Below are positions 8,189-17,416 of a stretch of 64,000 bases of DNA, one piece after another. The number at the start of each line of letters is the position of its first letter. Positions within the stretch are counted from its first letter, which is position 1. The notes beneath the pieces are model-generated. The model was not told where the DNA came from. It was given only the letters and a program-made list of their open reading frames with translations, and did not search any database. The stretch comes from Actinophytocola sp963729115 (GTDB taxonomy: Bacteria > Actinomycetota > Actinomycetes > Mycobacteriales > Pseudonocardiaceae), in NCBI GenBank assembly GCA_963729115.1, contig CAVSMR010000027.1:434001-498000 (forward strand), given 5' to 3'. The translations under genes were made by a program, and so were the position numbers.

Positions 8189-9748
8189 TCACGCCAGCCG
8201 CTTCTCGTCCAGCGTGCGAAGTGAACCCTTGGTCACCTTCCCGCCTGCGTTGCGCGGGAGCTCGGCGACCACCACCAGGTCCTTGGGCATCTTGAAGGAG
8301 GCGAGCCGTCCGTCGAGGAACCCGGTCAGCTCCGGCAGGGACAGCTCGGCGCCCGACGCGACGGTGACGAACGCGACCGGCACCTGGCCCCAGCGCTCGT
8401 CGGCCCTGCCGACCACGGCGACCTCGCGCACCGACGGGTGCTCGGCGATGACGTTCTCCAGCTCGGCGCAGTAGATGTTCTCGCCACCGCTGATGATCAT
8501 GTCCTTCTTGCGGTCGACCACCCAGACGAAGCCCTCGTCGTCCTGCCTGACCAGGTCGCCGGAGTGGAACCAGCCACCCGCGAACGCCTCCGCGGTCTCC
8601 TGTGGCTTGCGCCAGTACCCCTGTGTCACGGTGGGCCCGCGGTAGACGATCTCGCCCACCTCGCCCGGGGCGACGTCCTTCATGGACTCGTCCACGATGC
8701 GGTACTGGATGGTCGGAATCGGCCGGCCCACGGAGCCGAGCTTGCGCATCGAGTCCTCGCCGCGGAGCACGCAGGTGATCGGCGAGGTCTCGGTCTGGCC
8801 GAACACGGCCACGTTGCGGGCGCCGGGGAACTTCTCGGCCATGGCGCGCAGCGTCGCGTGGCTCGCGGGTGCGGCACCCCAGCTGATGATGCGCAGCTTC
8901 AGGTCGCGCTTGTCGATGTCCGGCTGGGCGCAGATCAGGTCCCACTGCTGCGGGACGTTGAACACCACGGTGGCGCCCTCGCGTTCGTAGGCGTCGAGCA
9001 CCGCCGCCGGGTCGAAGGCGCCCAGCGGGTGGATCACGACCGCGCTGCCGACCAGGAGGTTCGCCACTATCGACCCGAGACCAGCGATGTGGAAGAAGGG
9101 TGCGGTCAGGAAGCCGACATCGGAGTCGTCGAAGATCTCCATCGCGCGGACGCAGGTGAGCGCCTGCAACTGCATGTTGCGGTGGGACAGCAGCACCCCC
9201 TTCGGCCGGCCGGTGGTGCCCGACGTGTACATGACCAGCGCCGTCGACTCCTCGCTGACGTCGGGCAGCTCCATCGGCTCGTGCGCGGCCAGGAACTCCT
9301 CGTACGCGATGCTGCTCTCGGCCGGCCCGCCGATGACGATCACCGTGCCGATCGACGCGGCGGCCGGCACGGCCTGGAGCAGCGGCAGCAACCGCGCGTC
9401 GACGACGATGGCCGACGGCGCGCAGTCGGTCAGGATGTAGTCGAGCTCCAGCGGCGCGAGCCGGAAACTGAGCGGGACGGCCATGGCCCCCAGGCTGTTC
9501 GCCGCCAGCACGCTCTCCACGAACCACGGGTGGTTCAGGGTGAGCATCGCCACGCGGTCGCCGTCGGTGACGCCTCGGCCGGCGAGCGCGGCGGCCAGCT
9601 GCAACGACCGCCGCGACAGCTGTGCCCAGGTCGTGGTCTCCCCGAGGTAGCGCAGCGCGGGCCGGTCCGGTCGCATCATCGCGTGGGTGGCGGCGTGCGC
9701 CATCCAGTGGTGCCGGAAGGACCAGGCGGGTACCGCATCGGTCGGCAT
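8189..9748 (-). CDS. Long/medium-chain acyl-CoA ligase (AMP-binding, FadD type)
   Basis: 519 residues, full length for the ANL superfamily. The phosphate-binding loop is YTSGTTGRPKG (about 189-199), the A5-type motif is FGQTETSP, the A7/A8 hinge reads YCAELENV after HSGDLVRQDDEGFVWVVDRKKD, and the catalytic A10 lysine is in NAGGKVTKG near the C-terminus. It activates a carboxylic acid with ATP and CoA. Its neighbour is the rubber oxygenase gene, whose products are oxidised to acids before beta-oxidation, so it may feed oligo-isoprenoid acids into degradation (inference). A 150-base gap separates the two. Substrate specificity cannot be read from sequence. Confidence 0.9.
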   Translation of the reverse strand: MPTDAVPAWSFRHHWMAHAATHAMMRPDRPALRYLGETTTWAQLSRRSLQLAAALAGRGVTDGDRVAMLTLNHPWFVESVLAANSLGAMAVPLSFRLAPLELDYILTDCAPSAIVVDARLLPLLQAVPAAASIGTVIVIGGPAESSIAYEEFLAAHEPMELPDVSEESTALVMYTSGTTGRPKGVLLSHRNMQLQALTCVRAMEIFDDSDVGFLTAPFFHIAGLGSIVANLLVGSAVVIHPLGAFDPAAVLDAYEREGATVVFNVPQQWDLICAQPDIDKRDLKLRIISWGAAPASHATLRAMAEKFPGARNVAVFGQTETSPITCVLRGEDSMRKLGSVGRPIPTIQYRIVDESMKDVAPGEVGEIVYRGPTVTQGYWRKPQETAEAFAGGWFHSGDLVRQDDEGFVWVVDRKKDMIISGGENIYCAELENVIAEHPSVREVAVVGRADERWGQVPVAFVTVASGAELSLPELTGFLDGRLASFKMPKDLVVVAELPRNAGGKVTKGSLRTLDEKRLA

Positions 9749-9966
9749 GGGCCACTCCTCGACTACTGGACCGGTGGCGGTCGCCGCGTCATTATGCCTG
9801 TCCAGCGGTCGGCTGAGAAGCGCTATGTAAATCGGGAGTCACGCGGCGACCGGGCGGGACGACCCGCGGGGCGGCCCGCGCCGGGCGGGTCTGCGAGACC
9901 GGGTCCGTTTCGTGGTTGACTGGCGCGCATGGCCCTGTTGCGGCGTAGCTCCGCTCGGGTGCCGCG

Positions 9967-11130
9967 GTGACCGCCGAGTCGACCGCGGCCGTCCGACCGC
10001 GTAACCGCAAGCAGCTCATCGTCGACGCGGCCGGTCGGGTGTTCAGCGAACGGGGGTACCACGCGGCGTCCATGGAGGAGATCGCCGCCGGCGTCGGCAT
10101 CACCGCGGCAGCCCTGTACCGGCACTTCCCGAACAAGTACGCGCTGTTCGCCGAGTGCGCCAACGTCATGGTGGACCGGCTCGTCACCGCGCTGGACGAG
10201 GTGCCCCCTGCGGCGGCCCTGGCGGAGGTGCTCGCCGCGATCACCCGGATCACCGTCGCCCACCGTGCGTCGGGCGGGGTGTACCGGTGGGAGGCCCGCT
10301 ACCTCAACCGCGCGGATCGCCAGGTACTCAGGACCAAGTTCGCGCACGTCGTCGGGCGGGTGACCGGCGTGGTGCGACGCGAGCACCCGCTGCCCGACGA
10401 GCACCTGCGGGCCGCGGCGGCCCTCGGCGCGATCGGGTCCATCACGATGCATCACACCTCGATCTCGCAACGCCGGGTCGAGGAACTGCTGGCGACCTGC
10501 GCCATGCGGGTGGTCGCCACCGACCCGACGGTGACCACCGGGAGCGCACGCCTCGTCGAACTGCCCACCCCGCCCGTGCCGCGCACCCGGCGCTCGGAGA
10601 TCCTCGCGGCCGCCATCCCGCTGTTCGAACGGGACGGGTTCACCACCGTCACGAACGGTCGGATAGCGCAGGCCGTAGGACTGGTCCCGTCCGCGATCTA
10701 CCGCTACTTCCCCGGCAAGGCCGATATCCTCGCCGCCGCCTGCCTGCAGGCCGCGGCGCTCCTGACCCAAGCGGTGGAACAGAACCTGCGCGGCGTGGCC
10801 GACCCGCACGACGCCGTGGTCGCGCTGGCGGCGACCTACGTGGCCTACAGCTTCGAGCACACCGCACTCACCAACGTCGCGAACTCCGAGCTCGGCGGCC
10901 TGCCGGCCACCCTGCAGCGACCCGTGGTCATCGCGCAGCGGGAGCACATCGCCGTGTGGGAGCAGCAACTGCGACTGGCACGGCCGGAGCTCGATTCGCG
11001 CCAGGCCCGGGTGCTGGTGCACGCTGGGTTCGGTGTGGTGGTCGAGGCCGGCCGCCGCCTTCGCTGGCAGGACAGCCCCGGCAACCGGGCCGCCGTCGCC
11101 GCCCTGCTCGTCGGTGCCCTGGGCCTGTGA
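9967..11130 (+). CDS. Regulator with two TetR-type DNA-binding domains
   Basis: 387 residues from GTG 9967. Two complete TetR N-terminal helix-turn-helix units are present in one chain: residues ~15-60 (MEEIAAGVGITAAALYRHFP) and ~205-255 (GRIAQAVGLVPSAIYRYFPG), each followed by a helical ligand domain. Such fused double-TetR regulators exist in actinobacteria, and several control acyl-CoA metabolism. It is divergent from the acyl-CoA ligase with 218 bases between the starts, so it probably represses that gene and perhaps lcp. A CoA thioester or lipid breakdown product would be a reasonable ligand (inference). Confidence 0.85.
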   Translation: MTAESTAAVRPRNRKQLIVDAAGRVFSERGYHAASMEEIAAGVGITAAALYRHFPNKYALFAECANVMVDRLVTALDEVPPAAALAEVLAAITRITVAHRASGGVYRWEARYLNRADRQVLRTKFAHVVGRVTGVVRREHPLPDEHLRAAAALGAIGSITMHHTSISQRRVEELLATCAMRVVATDPTVTTGSARLVELPTPPVPRTRRSEILAAAIPLFERDGFTTVTNGRIAQAVGLVPSAIYRYFPGKADILAAACLQAAALLTQAVEQNLRGVADPHDAVVALAATYVAYSFEHTALTNVANSELGGLPATLQRPVVIAQREHIAVWEQQLRLARPELDSRQARVLVHAGFGVVVEAGRRLRWQDSPGNRAAVAALLVGALGL

Positions 11131-11237
11131 CGCTGTCCTTTGTGGATGGCCCGGTGAATTCGTCACCGGAAGGAGACCCACGCGCGCCGCGGGGCTGCCA
11201 GGATGTGCCGTTCTACTGACGACTCGATGGGGGAACC

Positions 11238-12296
11238 ATGAGCGACACCTCGAATCCGGACGATCGCAATCCCGACGATCGCAATCCCGACGCGCGCAAT
11301 CCCGACGCGGCCGGGCCGTACGGTCCATCGATGCCACCCGAGCCGGGCGAGCACCGGCAGGGGGCCAAGCCCGGTGTGATCCCGTTGCGTGCGCTGGAAG
11401 TGGGCGACATCCTGAGCGGGGCGATCGCCACGATCCGCCGTCACCCCGCACTGATGCTCGGCGTGACGGCGGTCGTGGTGACGATCACCTCGCTGATCAG
11501 CCTCGCCGCGGCCGCGCCGCTGCTGGAGGACATCGGCAGGGCGGCGGCGCCCGGCGGGCCTCCCTTGTCGTACGACATAGCTGGCCTGGTCGGCAAGACC
11601 CTCGGCGTGGCGGCCATCAGCGTGCTGTTCGTGCTCGCCGGGCGGATCTTCCTGTCCGGGTTCTTCACGCAGGTCGTGGCCGCCGCGGTGATCGGCCGGC
11701 GGGTCGGTTTCCGCGATATCTGGATCCGGGTCCGCCCCCGCCTGCTGCCGCTGCTCGGCCTGACCCTCGTCTACCTCGCGGTCGCCATCGGCGCCGGGCT
11801 GGTGGTGTTCGTGTTCGCGCTGGCGGTGCCGCCGCTCGCGGTGATCCTGGCCCTCGCCATGTTCGTCGTCGGCATCTGGCTGGTGATCCTCTTCTCGCTC
11901 GCCACGGCCGCGCTGGTGCTGGAGAACGTCGGTGTCGGGGCGGCGTTCGGCCGGTCGCGGCAGCTGGTGACCGGGTCGTGGTGGCGGATCTTCGGCATCT
12001 CGCTGCTCGCCTGGATCATCGCGTTCGCCGTCTCGTGGATCGTGTCCCTGCCGTTCGACGCCGCGGGCGGGGACGGCATCACCACGTCCGCCGGCTCGGT
12101 CTCGCTGTCGGCGAGCTACCTGGTCCCGACGACGATCGGCAACATCGTCGCCAGCACGCTCACCGAACCCTTCGTCGCCGCGGTCACCGTCCTGCTCTAC
12201 ACCGACCAACGAATCCGCCGCGAGGGCATGGCCACCGAGCTGACCGCGGCAGCCAACACGCCGCCCTCCCCGCCCGACGCCCAGCCGCCGAGCTGA
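11238..12296 (+). CDS. Polytopic membrane protein (GlpQ-type membrane domain)
   Basis: 352 residues from ATG 11238 behind GGGGGAAC. A cytoplasmic N-terminus with a short repeat and proline-rich linker leads to about six hydrophobic helices: LMLGVTAVVVTITSLISLA, LGVAAISVLFVLAGRIF, LLGLTLVYLAVAIGAGLVVF and further segments to residue ~330. The segment GDILSGAIATIRRHP before the first helix is typical of the DUF7544/'glycerophosphoryl diester phosphodiesterase membrane domain' family. The role is unknown; these proteins often sit near DUF4129 or cell-envelope genes, none of which is present here. Confidence 0.75.
   Translation: MSDTSNPDDRNPDDRNPDARNPDAAGPYGPSMPPEPGEHRQGAKPGVIPLRALEVGDILSGAIATIRRHPALMLGVTAVVVTITSLISLAAAAPLLEDIGRAAAPGGPPLSYDIAGLVGKTLGVAAISVLFVLAGRIFLSGFFTQVVAAAVIGRRVGFRDIWIRVRPRLLPLLGLTLVYLAVAIGAGLVVFVFALAVPPLAVILALAMFVVGIWLVILFSLATAALVLENVGVGAAFGRSRQLVTGSWWRIFGISLLAWIIAFAVSWIVSLPFDAAGGDGITTSAGSVSLSASYLVPTTIGNIVASTLTEPFVAAVTVLLYTDQRIRREGMATELTAAANTPPSPPDAQPPS
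11253..11312 (+). repeat. Four 15-bp tandem repeats inside a gene
   Basis: AATCCGGACGATCGC followed by three near-identical copies (consensus AATCCCGACGMKSGC). It encodes repeated N-P-D-[DA]-[RA] units in the cytoplasmic N-terminus of the membrane protein. Copy number may vary between strains by slippage. Confidence 0.85.
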
Positions 12297-12400
12297 GCCG
12301 GGGGACGTGCGCCGCGGTCCGCCGCAAAACCGGTTGGCGGACCGCGGCGACCACTGCTAGCTTCGCGACGGCCGTGCGAGAGACCGAGGAGGTGGTACCC

Positions 12401-12451
12401 GTGAACGTATCGACATGGGTGCTCCCCTCAGGGGTCACGGTCGGGCGATAG
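12401..12451 (+). CDS. Possible 16-residue leader peptide
   Basis: GTG 12401 is preceded by GAGGAGG, a near-perfect ribosome site, and gives VNVSTWVLPSGVTVGR before TAG at 12449. A CCCCTCAGGGG-type hairpin lies inside it. The next gene starts 45 bases downstream at 12497. The context suggests a translated leader before the alpha/beta hydrolase; there is no run of one amino acid to suggest classical attenuation. It may be fortuitous. Confidence 0.35.
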   Translation: MNVSTWVLPSGVTVGR

Positions 12452-12496
12452 GTCGTCCGGGAGCGCCGAGTACGCGCACTCCCGAAAGGCACGACC

Positions 12497-13225
12497 ATGC
12501 GATTCACCTCCGAACAGCGCCTCGACGACGGTGTCCTCGAGCGCGAGTTCACCCTCGGCGAGATCCCCGGCATCCTGTGGACGCCCGGATCCGCGTCCAC
12601 GCCGGCCCCGCTGATCCTGCTCGGCCACCCCGGCGGACTGCACAAGATGTACCCCCGGCTGGCGGCCCGGGCCCGGCACGGCGCGGCGGAGGGCTTCGCC
12701 GCGGCCACCATCGAGCTCCCCGGGAGCGGCGACCGGCCTCGTTCCGCCGCCGCCGAACAGGCCCGTGCCGACCTGCGCCGGGCGCTGGCGGCCGGCGAGC
12801 CGGTCGACGAGATCGTCGACCGGCTCGTCCTCCCGCTGGTCGAGAAGGCGGTCCCGGAATGGCGGGCCGTCCTGGACGCTCTCCTGTCGCTGCCCGAGAT
12901 CGACGGCCCGGTCGGGTTCTCGGGAGGGGTGATCGCCATCGGCATCCAGCTGGCGGTGGTCGAGCCGCGCATCCGCGCCGCCCTTCTGTTCGCCGGAAGT
13001 TACGTGCCCCGCTCCATGTTCGAGCAGGCCCGGCAGGTCACCATCCCGCTGCTGGTCCTGCTGCAGTGGGACGACGAGGGCAACGACCGGCAGCTGGCCC
13101 TGGACGTGTTCGACGCCTTCGGCTCCACGGAGAAGACGCTGCACGCCAACATGGGCGGGCACACCGGCGTACCGCAGTTCGAGGGCGACGCCGGGAACCG
13201 GTTCTTCGCCCGGCACCTGACGTGA
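12497..13225 (+). CDS. Alpha/beta hydrolase (dienelactone-hydrolase-like)
   Basis: 242 residues from ATG 12497. The fold is an alpha/beta hydrolase: an oxyanion-side strand LILLGHPGGLHKM, a helical insertion, a nucleophile elbow GFSGGVIAIG (serine near residue 141), an aspartate region LLQWDDEGND near 190 and a C-terminal histidine in MGGHTGVPQFEG. The HPGG motif and size fit the dienelactone hydrolase-like group, which hydrolyses small esters or lactones in the cytoplasm; no signal peptide is seen. The substrate is unknown. It ends 33 bases before the convergent SARP gene. Confidence 0.8.
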   Translation: MRFTSEQRLDDGVLEREFTLGEIPGILWTPGSASTPAPLILLGHPGGLHKMYPRLAARARHGAAEGFAAATIELPGSGDRPRSAAAEQARADLRRALAAGEPVDEIVDRLVLPLVEKAVPEWRAVLDALLSLPEIDGPVGFSGGVIAIGIQLAVVEPRIRAALLFAGSYVPRSMFEQARQVTIPLLVLLQWDDEGNDRQLALDVFDAFGSTEKTLHANMGGHTGVPQFEGDAGNRFFARHLT

Positions 13226-13258
13226 GGCCGGGCCCTCGGGCGCGTGGGGACCGGCTGG

Positions 13259-16141
13259 TCACCGATGCTTGGCTGGGCCGTCGATGCCTGGCCCGGGAGT
13301 CAGGACCTGCCGGGCGTCCCACGCGGGCATCGCCTCGAGGTGCTCGAGGACCGAGCCGGCCTCCGGGGCACCGAGATCGGTGAACAGCTCGAGCGCGTGG
13401 CGGTAGGTCTCCCGCGCCTCTCGCGCATGCCCGCGCTCCTGGTGCGCCTTGCCCAGAGTGAACAGCGTGTCGGCCTGTCCGCGGCTGTCACCGATCTGGG
13501 CGCGAAGCTCGATCGCCCGATGCAGGTACTCCCGTGCTGAGGGCCAGTCGCCCCGGCCGAGGAACAGCTTGGCCAGCAGGTCGAGCGCGCATCCCTCGCC
13601 TTGGCGGTCAGCCATCCCGTGCAGCGTCCGCTCACAGAGACCGAGGTGCGTGCGCGCCTCCTCGTAGCGTTCGAGCTCGATGTACGCACTTCCCAGGTAG
13701 CCACGGCAGATGGCGCTCGCCCATCGGTCACCGACCATGACGAACCGGCCGAGCGCCTGCTCGAGCAGTTCGGCGGCGTTCTGCGGGTCGCCCACCGCGA
13801 GGTGCGTGTTGCCGAGCCACACGAGGCTCCACCCCTCCGCGGTGGGTGCGCCGACTCGACGCCTGATCTCCAACGACCGGGAGAACAGGCCGCGCGCCTC
13901 GTCCAGCTCGCCGAGATCCAGGTGGGCGACGCCCAGATTGCAGAGCGTCCACGCCTCCGCGCGTTCGTTCCCGCTCACCCGCGCGGCCTCGAGGCCGTTC
14001 TCGTTCATGCTGATCCACGCCGACCACGGCCTGCGAAGGAAGAAGAAGTCCCACAACGCGATCGGTAAGTCGTGCGCCACGTGGACGTGGCTGCTGCGCA
14101 GCGCCCATCCGGTCAGCACGGTCAGGCTCGGCAGCTCCCGCTCGCACCACGCCACCGCGTCGGTCCACCCGGTGAACACGGGCACAGCGAGGCCGTCGAC
14201 ATCGACCGGCAACGGTGGCCGCCGCCGGTACGGCGCCATCGCCCGGCTTCCCGCGTGCACCGCGGCCAGGTACCACCGCAGCAGCCGGTCGACCGACTTC
14301 CGTCGGTGTGTCTCCCGGTCCTCGATCCGGTTGAGCTCGGATGCATAGACGCGCAGCAGATCGTGGAAGCCGAAGCGCCGCGGACCGGTTGCCCGGAGCA
14401 GGTGTGCGCTGACCAGGTTGTCCAGCTGACGGCGGGTCTCCTGGACCGAGTGCCCCGTCAGGGCGGCGGCCGCCTCGACGCTGATCTCCGCGCCCGGTGC
14501 GAGCGCCAGCGTGCGGAACAGGTAGGCGGTCTGCTCATCGAGCGCCCGGTAGGACCACGAGAACACCTTGCGCACGTCCGTGTCCTCGTCGGCATCCGCT
14601 CCGGTCAGCCAACTCAGCTGGTCCGAGACGTTCGTCAGCTCGTCGACGAGGTCGGCGAGCTTCGAATGGGGCCGGGAAACCACTCGCTCGGCGGCCAGGC
14701 ACAGCGCCAGCGGCAGCGCCGAGCATTTCTCCACGAGTTCGACCGCCGCCGCCAACTCCGCGGCCACCCGATCGCGGCCGACGATGGTGCGGAGCACCTC
14801 GACGGCGTCCGCCGATCGCAACGGACTCAGTCCGAGGACGACGGCTCGCTGCCGGACCACCAGACCGGACAGCCTGGTCCGGGTTGTCGCGAGGACACAG
14901 CATCCGGGCGAGTTGGGCAGCAGCGGGCGAACCTGGCTCGAGTTCTTGACGTTGTCGAGAACGATGAGCACGCGTCTGTTCCGCAGCACGCTGCGGAACA
15001 GCGACGCGCGCGCCTCGGCGGCACGCGGAATCGACGGCGCCGAGATGCCGAGGGCGAGCAGGAACCGCACCTGCACGTCGGCCGGGTCGACGAGCGGGAG
15101 GTCGGAGTAGCCGTGCAGGTCGGCGAACAGGATGCCATCCGGGTACCGGTCGGCGACGTCGTTCGCGCTGCGCAGCGCGAGCGTGGTCTTGCCCACGCCT
15201 GGTGGCCCTTCGATGACGACGACCGGGGTGTGCCCGGCCGGCTGATCCTCGAACATGTGCGCCGTGACCTCGCGCAGCTCGTCGTCGCGGCCGATGACCG
15301 GGCTGACCACCGATGGCAGTTGCGCGGGACGGTACGCGGGGGAGTCGTGGTGGGCGCGTGGCGAGGGCAGCCGGCCGGGATCGTCCAGGCCGGCGAGAGC
15401 GTGGTTGCCGAGGATCTGCCGGCGTAGTTCCTGGCATTCGTGTCCGGGCTCGATGCCGAGCGCGTCGGCCAGGGCCCGCCGCAGCCCGTCGTAGACGGAC
15501 AACGCGCCGGCTTGGCGGCCCGATCGGTACAGCGCCAGCATCAGCTGGGAGGCGAGTCGCTCCCGCAGCGGATACCTCGAAACCCACTCGGACAACTCAC
15601 TCACCACCGCGAGGTGATGACCGAGCCTGAGCTGGAGATCGTGGTAACTCTCGACGGCGGCGACCCGGGACTCGTTCAGCCCGACGATCTGCGGTTCCAG
15701 CGCGGAACTGTCGAGTCCGGCCAGCGCAGGGCCGCGCCACAGCGACAAGGCAGACCGCAGTTCGCCGGCCGCGTCCGCGAGCCGGTCGTGCTCGGCGTGG
15801 CGGTGAGCCGCCGCGAGGTGTTGCTCGAACACGGTGTGGTCGATCGTGCCGCGAGGAATATCCAGCCGATATCCGGCCGCGACGGCCGAGATGACAGCGC
15901 CGGTACCGCTCAGCAATGACCGCAGGCTGGAGACCGCGTTGCGAACCTGCTTGTCCGCGGTGCTCGGTGGATGCTGGTTCCAGATGGCGTCGACGAGGTG
16001 TTGTAGCGGCGTGACATTCCCGGCACTGAGAAGCATCGCGGACAGGAGCTTTTCATGTCGGCGACCATGTAGCGATATCTGTTCGGAATCGATCCAGACT
16101 TCGAGCGCGCCCAAAACCCTGAACTCGACAATTGCCCCCAC
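13259..16141 (-). CDS. AfsR/SARP-family transcriptional regulator with NB-ARC and TPR domains
   Basis: 960 residues from GTG 16141 (GGAGGGG upstream). Order: OmpR-type winged helix (about 1-95, FRVLGALEVWIDSEQISLHG), bacterial transcriptional activation domain (about 100-245), NB-ARC ATPase (P-loop GPPGVGKTTLAL near 310, later LIVLDNVKNSSQVRPLL) and C-terminal TPRs (LGVAHLDLGELDEARGLFSR and following units). AfsR-like proteins activate specialised-metabolism genes from direct repeats upstream of the -35 region. It is divergent from the StrR-like gene at 16320 across 178 bases, so this pair probably sits at the top of phosphonate-cluster regulation (inference). Confidence 0.92.
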   Translation of the reverse strand: MGAIVEFRVLGALEVWIDSEQISLHGRRHEKLLSAMLLSAGNVTPLQHLVDAIWNQHPPSTADKQVRNAVSSLRSLLSGTGAVISAVAAGYRLDIPRGTIDHTVFEQHLAAAHRHAEHDRLADAAGELRSALSLWRGPALAGLDSSALEPQIVGLNESRVAAVESYHDLQLRLGHHLAVVSELSEWVSRYPLRERLASQLMLALYRSGRQAGALSVYDGLRRALADALGIEPGHECQELRRQILGNHALAGLDDPGRLPSPRAHHDSPAYRPAQLPSVVSPVIGRDDELREVTAHMFEDQPAGHTPVVVIEGPPGVGKTTLALRSANDVADRYPDGILFADLHGYSDLPLVDPADVQVRFLLALGISAPSIPRAAEARASLFRSVLRNRRVLIVLDNVKNSSQVRPLLPNSPGCCVLATTRTRLSGLVVRQRAVVLGLSPLRSADAVEVLRTIVGRDRVAAELAAAVELVEKCSALPLALCLAAERVVSRPHSKLADLVDELTNVSDQLSWLTGADADEDTDVRKVFSWSYRALDEQTAYLFRTLALAPGAEISVEAAAALTGHSVQETRRQLDNLVSAHLLRATGPRRFGFHDLLRVYASELNRIEDRETHRRKSVDRLLRWYLAAVHAGSRAMAPYRRRPPLPVDVDGLAVPVFTGWTDAVAWCERELPSLTVLTGWALRSSHVHVAHDLPIALWDFFFLRRPWSAWISMNENGLEAARVSGNERAEAWTLCNLGVAHLDLGELDEARGLFSRSLEIRRRVGAPTAEGWSLVWLGNTHLAVGDPQNAAELLEQALGRFVMVGDRWASAICRGYLGSAYIELERYEEARTHLGLCERTLHGMADRQGEGCALDLLAKLFLGRGDWPSAREYLHRAIELRAQIGDSRGQADTLFTLGKAHQERGHAREARETYRHALELFTDLGAPEAGSVLEHLEAMPAWDARQVLTPGPGIDGPAKHR

Positions 16142-16319
16142 GGTCCCCTCCGGCAGTCATGTACCGACTGAAGACTACGAGGAGTGAGAATACCACCGCG
16201 ATGCGCAATCGAGGACTGTTCGAGGACGGTGCAAGGACGGCATCCGGCACCCTGCAGGACATATCGGGGCGCACCGTCGCGCCTGGGGGACACCTGCCGG
16301 AAAGGAGCACGTCTCAGCT

Positions 16320-17303
16320 GTGAGCAACACCGCGCCCAGGGGGAATGTCGTGATGGTTCCCGTCGGCGAACTGCTGCCCGGAGACTCGCCACGAATCCAC
16401 GGGGAGAACGCGGAACGCGTACGGATTCTCGCGGAGTCCTTGGATGAGCTCCCGCCGATCGTCGTCCACCGAACCACGATGCGCGTGATCGACGGCATGC
16501 ACCGGTTACGGGCCGCCATCGCGCGTGGCCGGCCGGCGATCGCCGTCACCTACTTCGACGGCGGTGCGGCTGACGCGTTCCTGCATGCCGTACGCGAGAA
16601 CGTGACCCACGGCCTGCCGCTGTCCCGCAGCGATCGCGAGGCGGCGGTGCGGCGGATCATCCGCATACACACCCGCTTGTCGGACCGGGCGATCGCCGCT
16701 GTCGTGGGGTTGAGCCCGCCGACCGTCGGCGCGATCCGGCGGCGCACGGCCGGGGGAGATGCCCGGGCGAATGCCCGGGTCGGCCGCGATGGACGGGTGC
16801 GTCCGTTGCGCGCCGCCGACGGTCGGCTGCGCGTGAACGAGATCATCTCCGCCCGCCCGGATGCCTCGCTGCGCGAGCTAGCCAGGGAAGCGAAGGTCTC
16901 CGTCAGCACGGCACAGGACGTGCGGCAGCGGGTCCGCCGGGGGGAGGACCCGGTGCCCGGCCGCTCGGCGCCGGTCGACCCGCACGTGCCCAGCCCCCGC
17001 AGCCCCAGGGAGCCGGCACCGCTCGAGCGCGATGGGGCGGCACTGGAGATCCTGCGCCGGGACCCGTCCCTGCGCTTCACGGACGCCGGCCGCACGTTGC
17101 TGCAGTGGATGGGCGTGCACTCGATCCGGGACGAGCCGGAGCGAGTCGTGGACGCCGTTCCGGAGTATTGCACGGAGATCACGGTGGAGGTGGCTCGCCG
17201 TTGCGCCGAGGCCTGGACGCGCCTGGGCAACCACCTCGAGAAACGCGCGCGAGACGGGGTGGCTTCGAATCAACTCGGCGCCGCGCAGCATCCGGATGAA
17301 TAG
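16320..17303 (+). CDS. StrR-like ParB-domain pathway activator (copy 1)
   Basis: 327 residues from GTG 16320, with GGAAAGGAG upstream. The N-terminus has a ParB/Srx-like fold with the VIDGMHRLRAAIARG segment, followed by a helix-turn-helix (LSDRAIAAVVGLSPPTVGAI) and a second helical region (SLRELAREAKVSVSTAQDV). This is the architecture of StrR, NovG and Tei15-type activators of antibiotic clusters. A close paralogue is encoded at 46857-47822. A near-consensus StrR operator lies at 21515-21543 in the cluster's main divergent promoter. It most likely activates the phosphonate operons. Confidence 0.9.
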   Translation: MSNTAPRGNVVMVPVGELLPGDSPRIHGENAERVRILAESLDELPPIVVHRTTMRVIDGMHRLRAAIARGRPAIAVTYFDGGAADAFLHAVRENVTHGLPLSRSDREAAVRRIIRIHTRLSDRAIAAVVGLSPPTVGAIRRRTAGGDARANARVGRDGRVRPLRAADGRLRVNEIISARPDASLRELAREAKVSVSTAQDVRQRVRRGEDPVPGRSAPVDPHVPSPRSPREPAPLERDGAALEILRRDPSLRFTDAGRTLLQWMGVHSIRDEPERVVDAVPEYCTEITVEVARRCAEAWTRLGNHLEKRARDGVASNQLGAAQHPDE

Positions 17304-17416
17304 GGGCTTGCGACGATTGACAACAAGGAGCACAAGCATTGAGTATCGATGGTGATTGACTGCGCGCCAGGGCGCGGTGGAAGTGTCGAGAGTTTCCCTC
17401 GTAATGGAGATCGCTG

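Noticed and set aside
13600..15630. Long plus-strand frames opposite the SARP genes (also opposite other large genes)
   Set aside because: They are antisense shadows produced by high GC at third codon positions; their sequences are His/Arg/Gly-rich with no domain.
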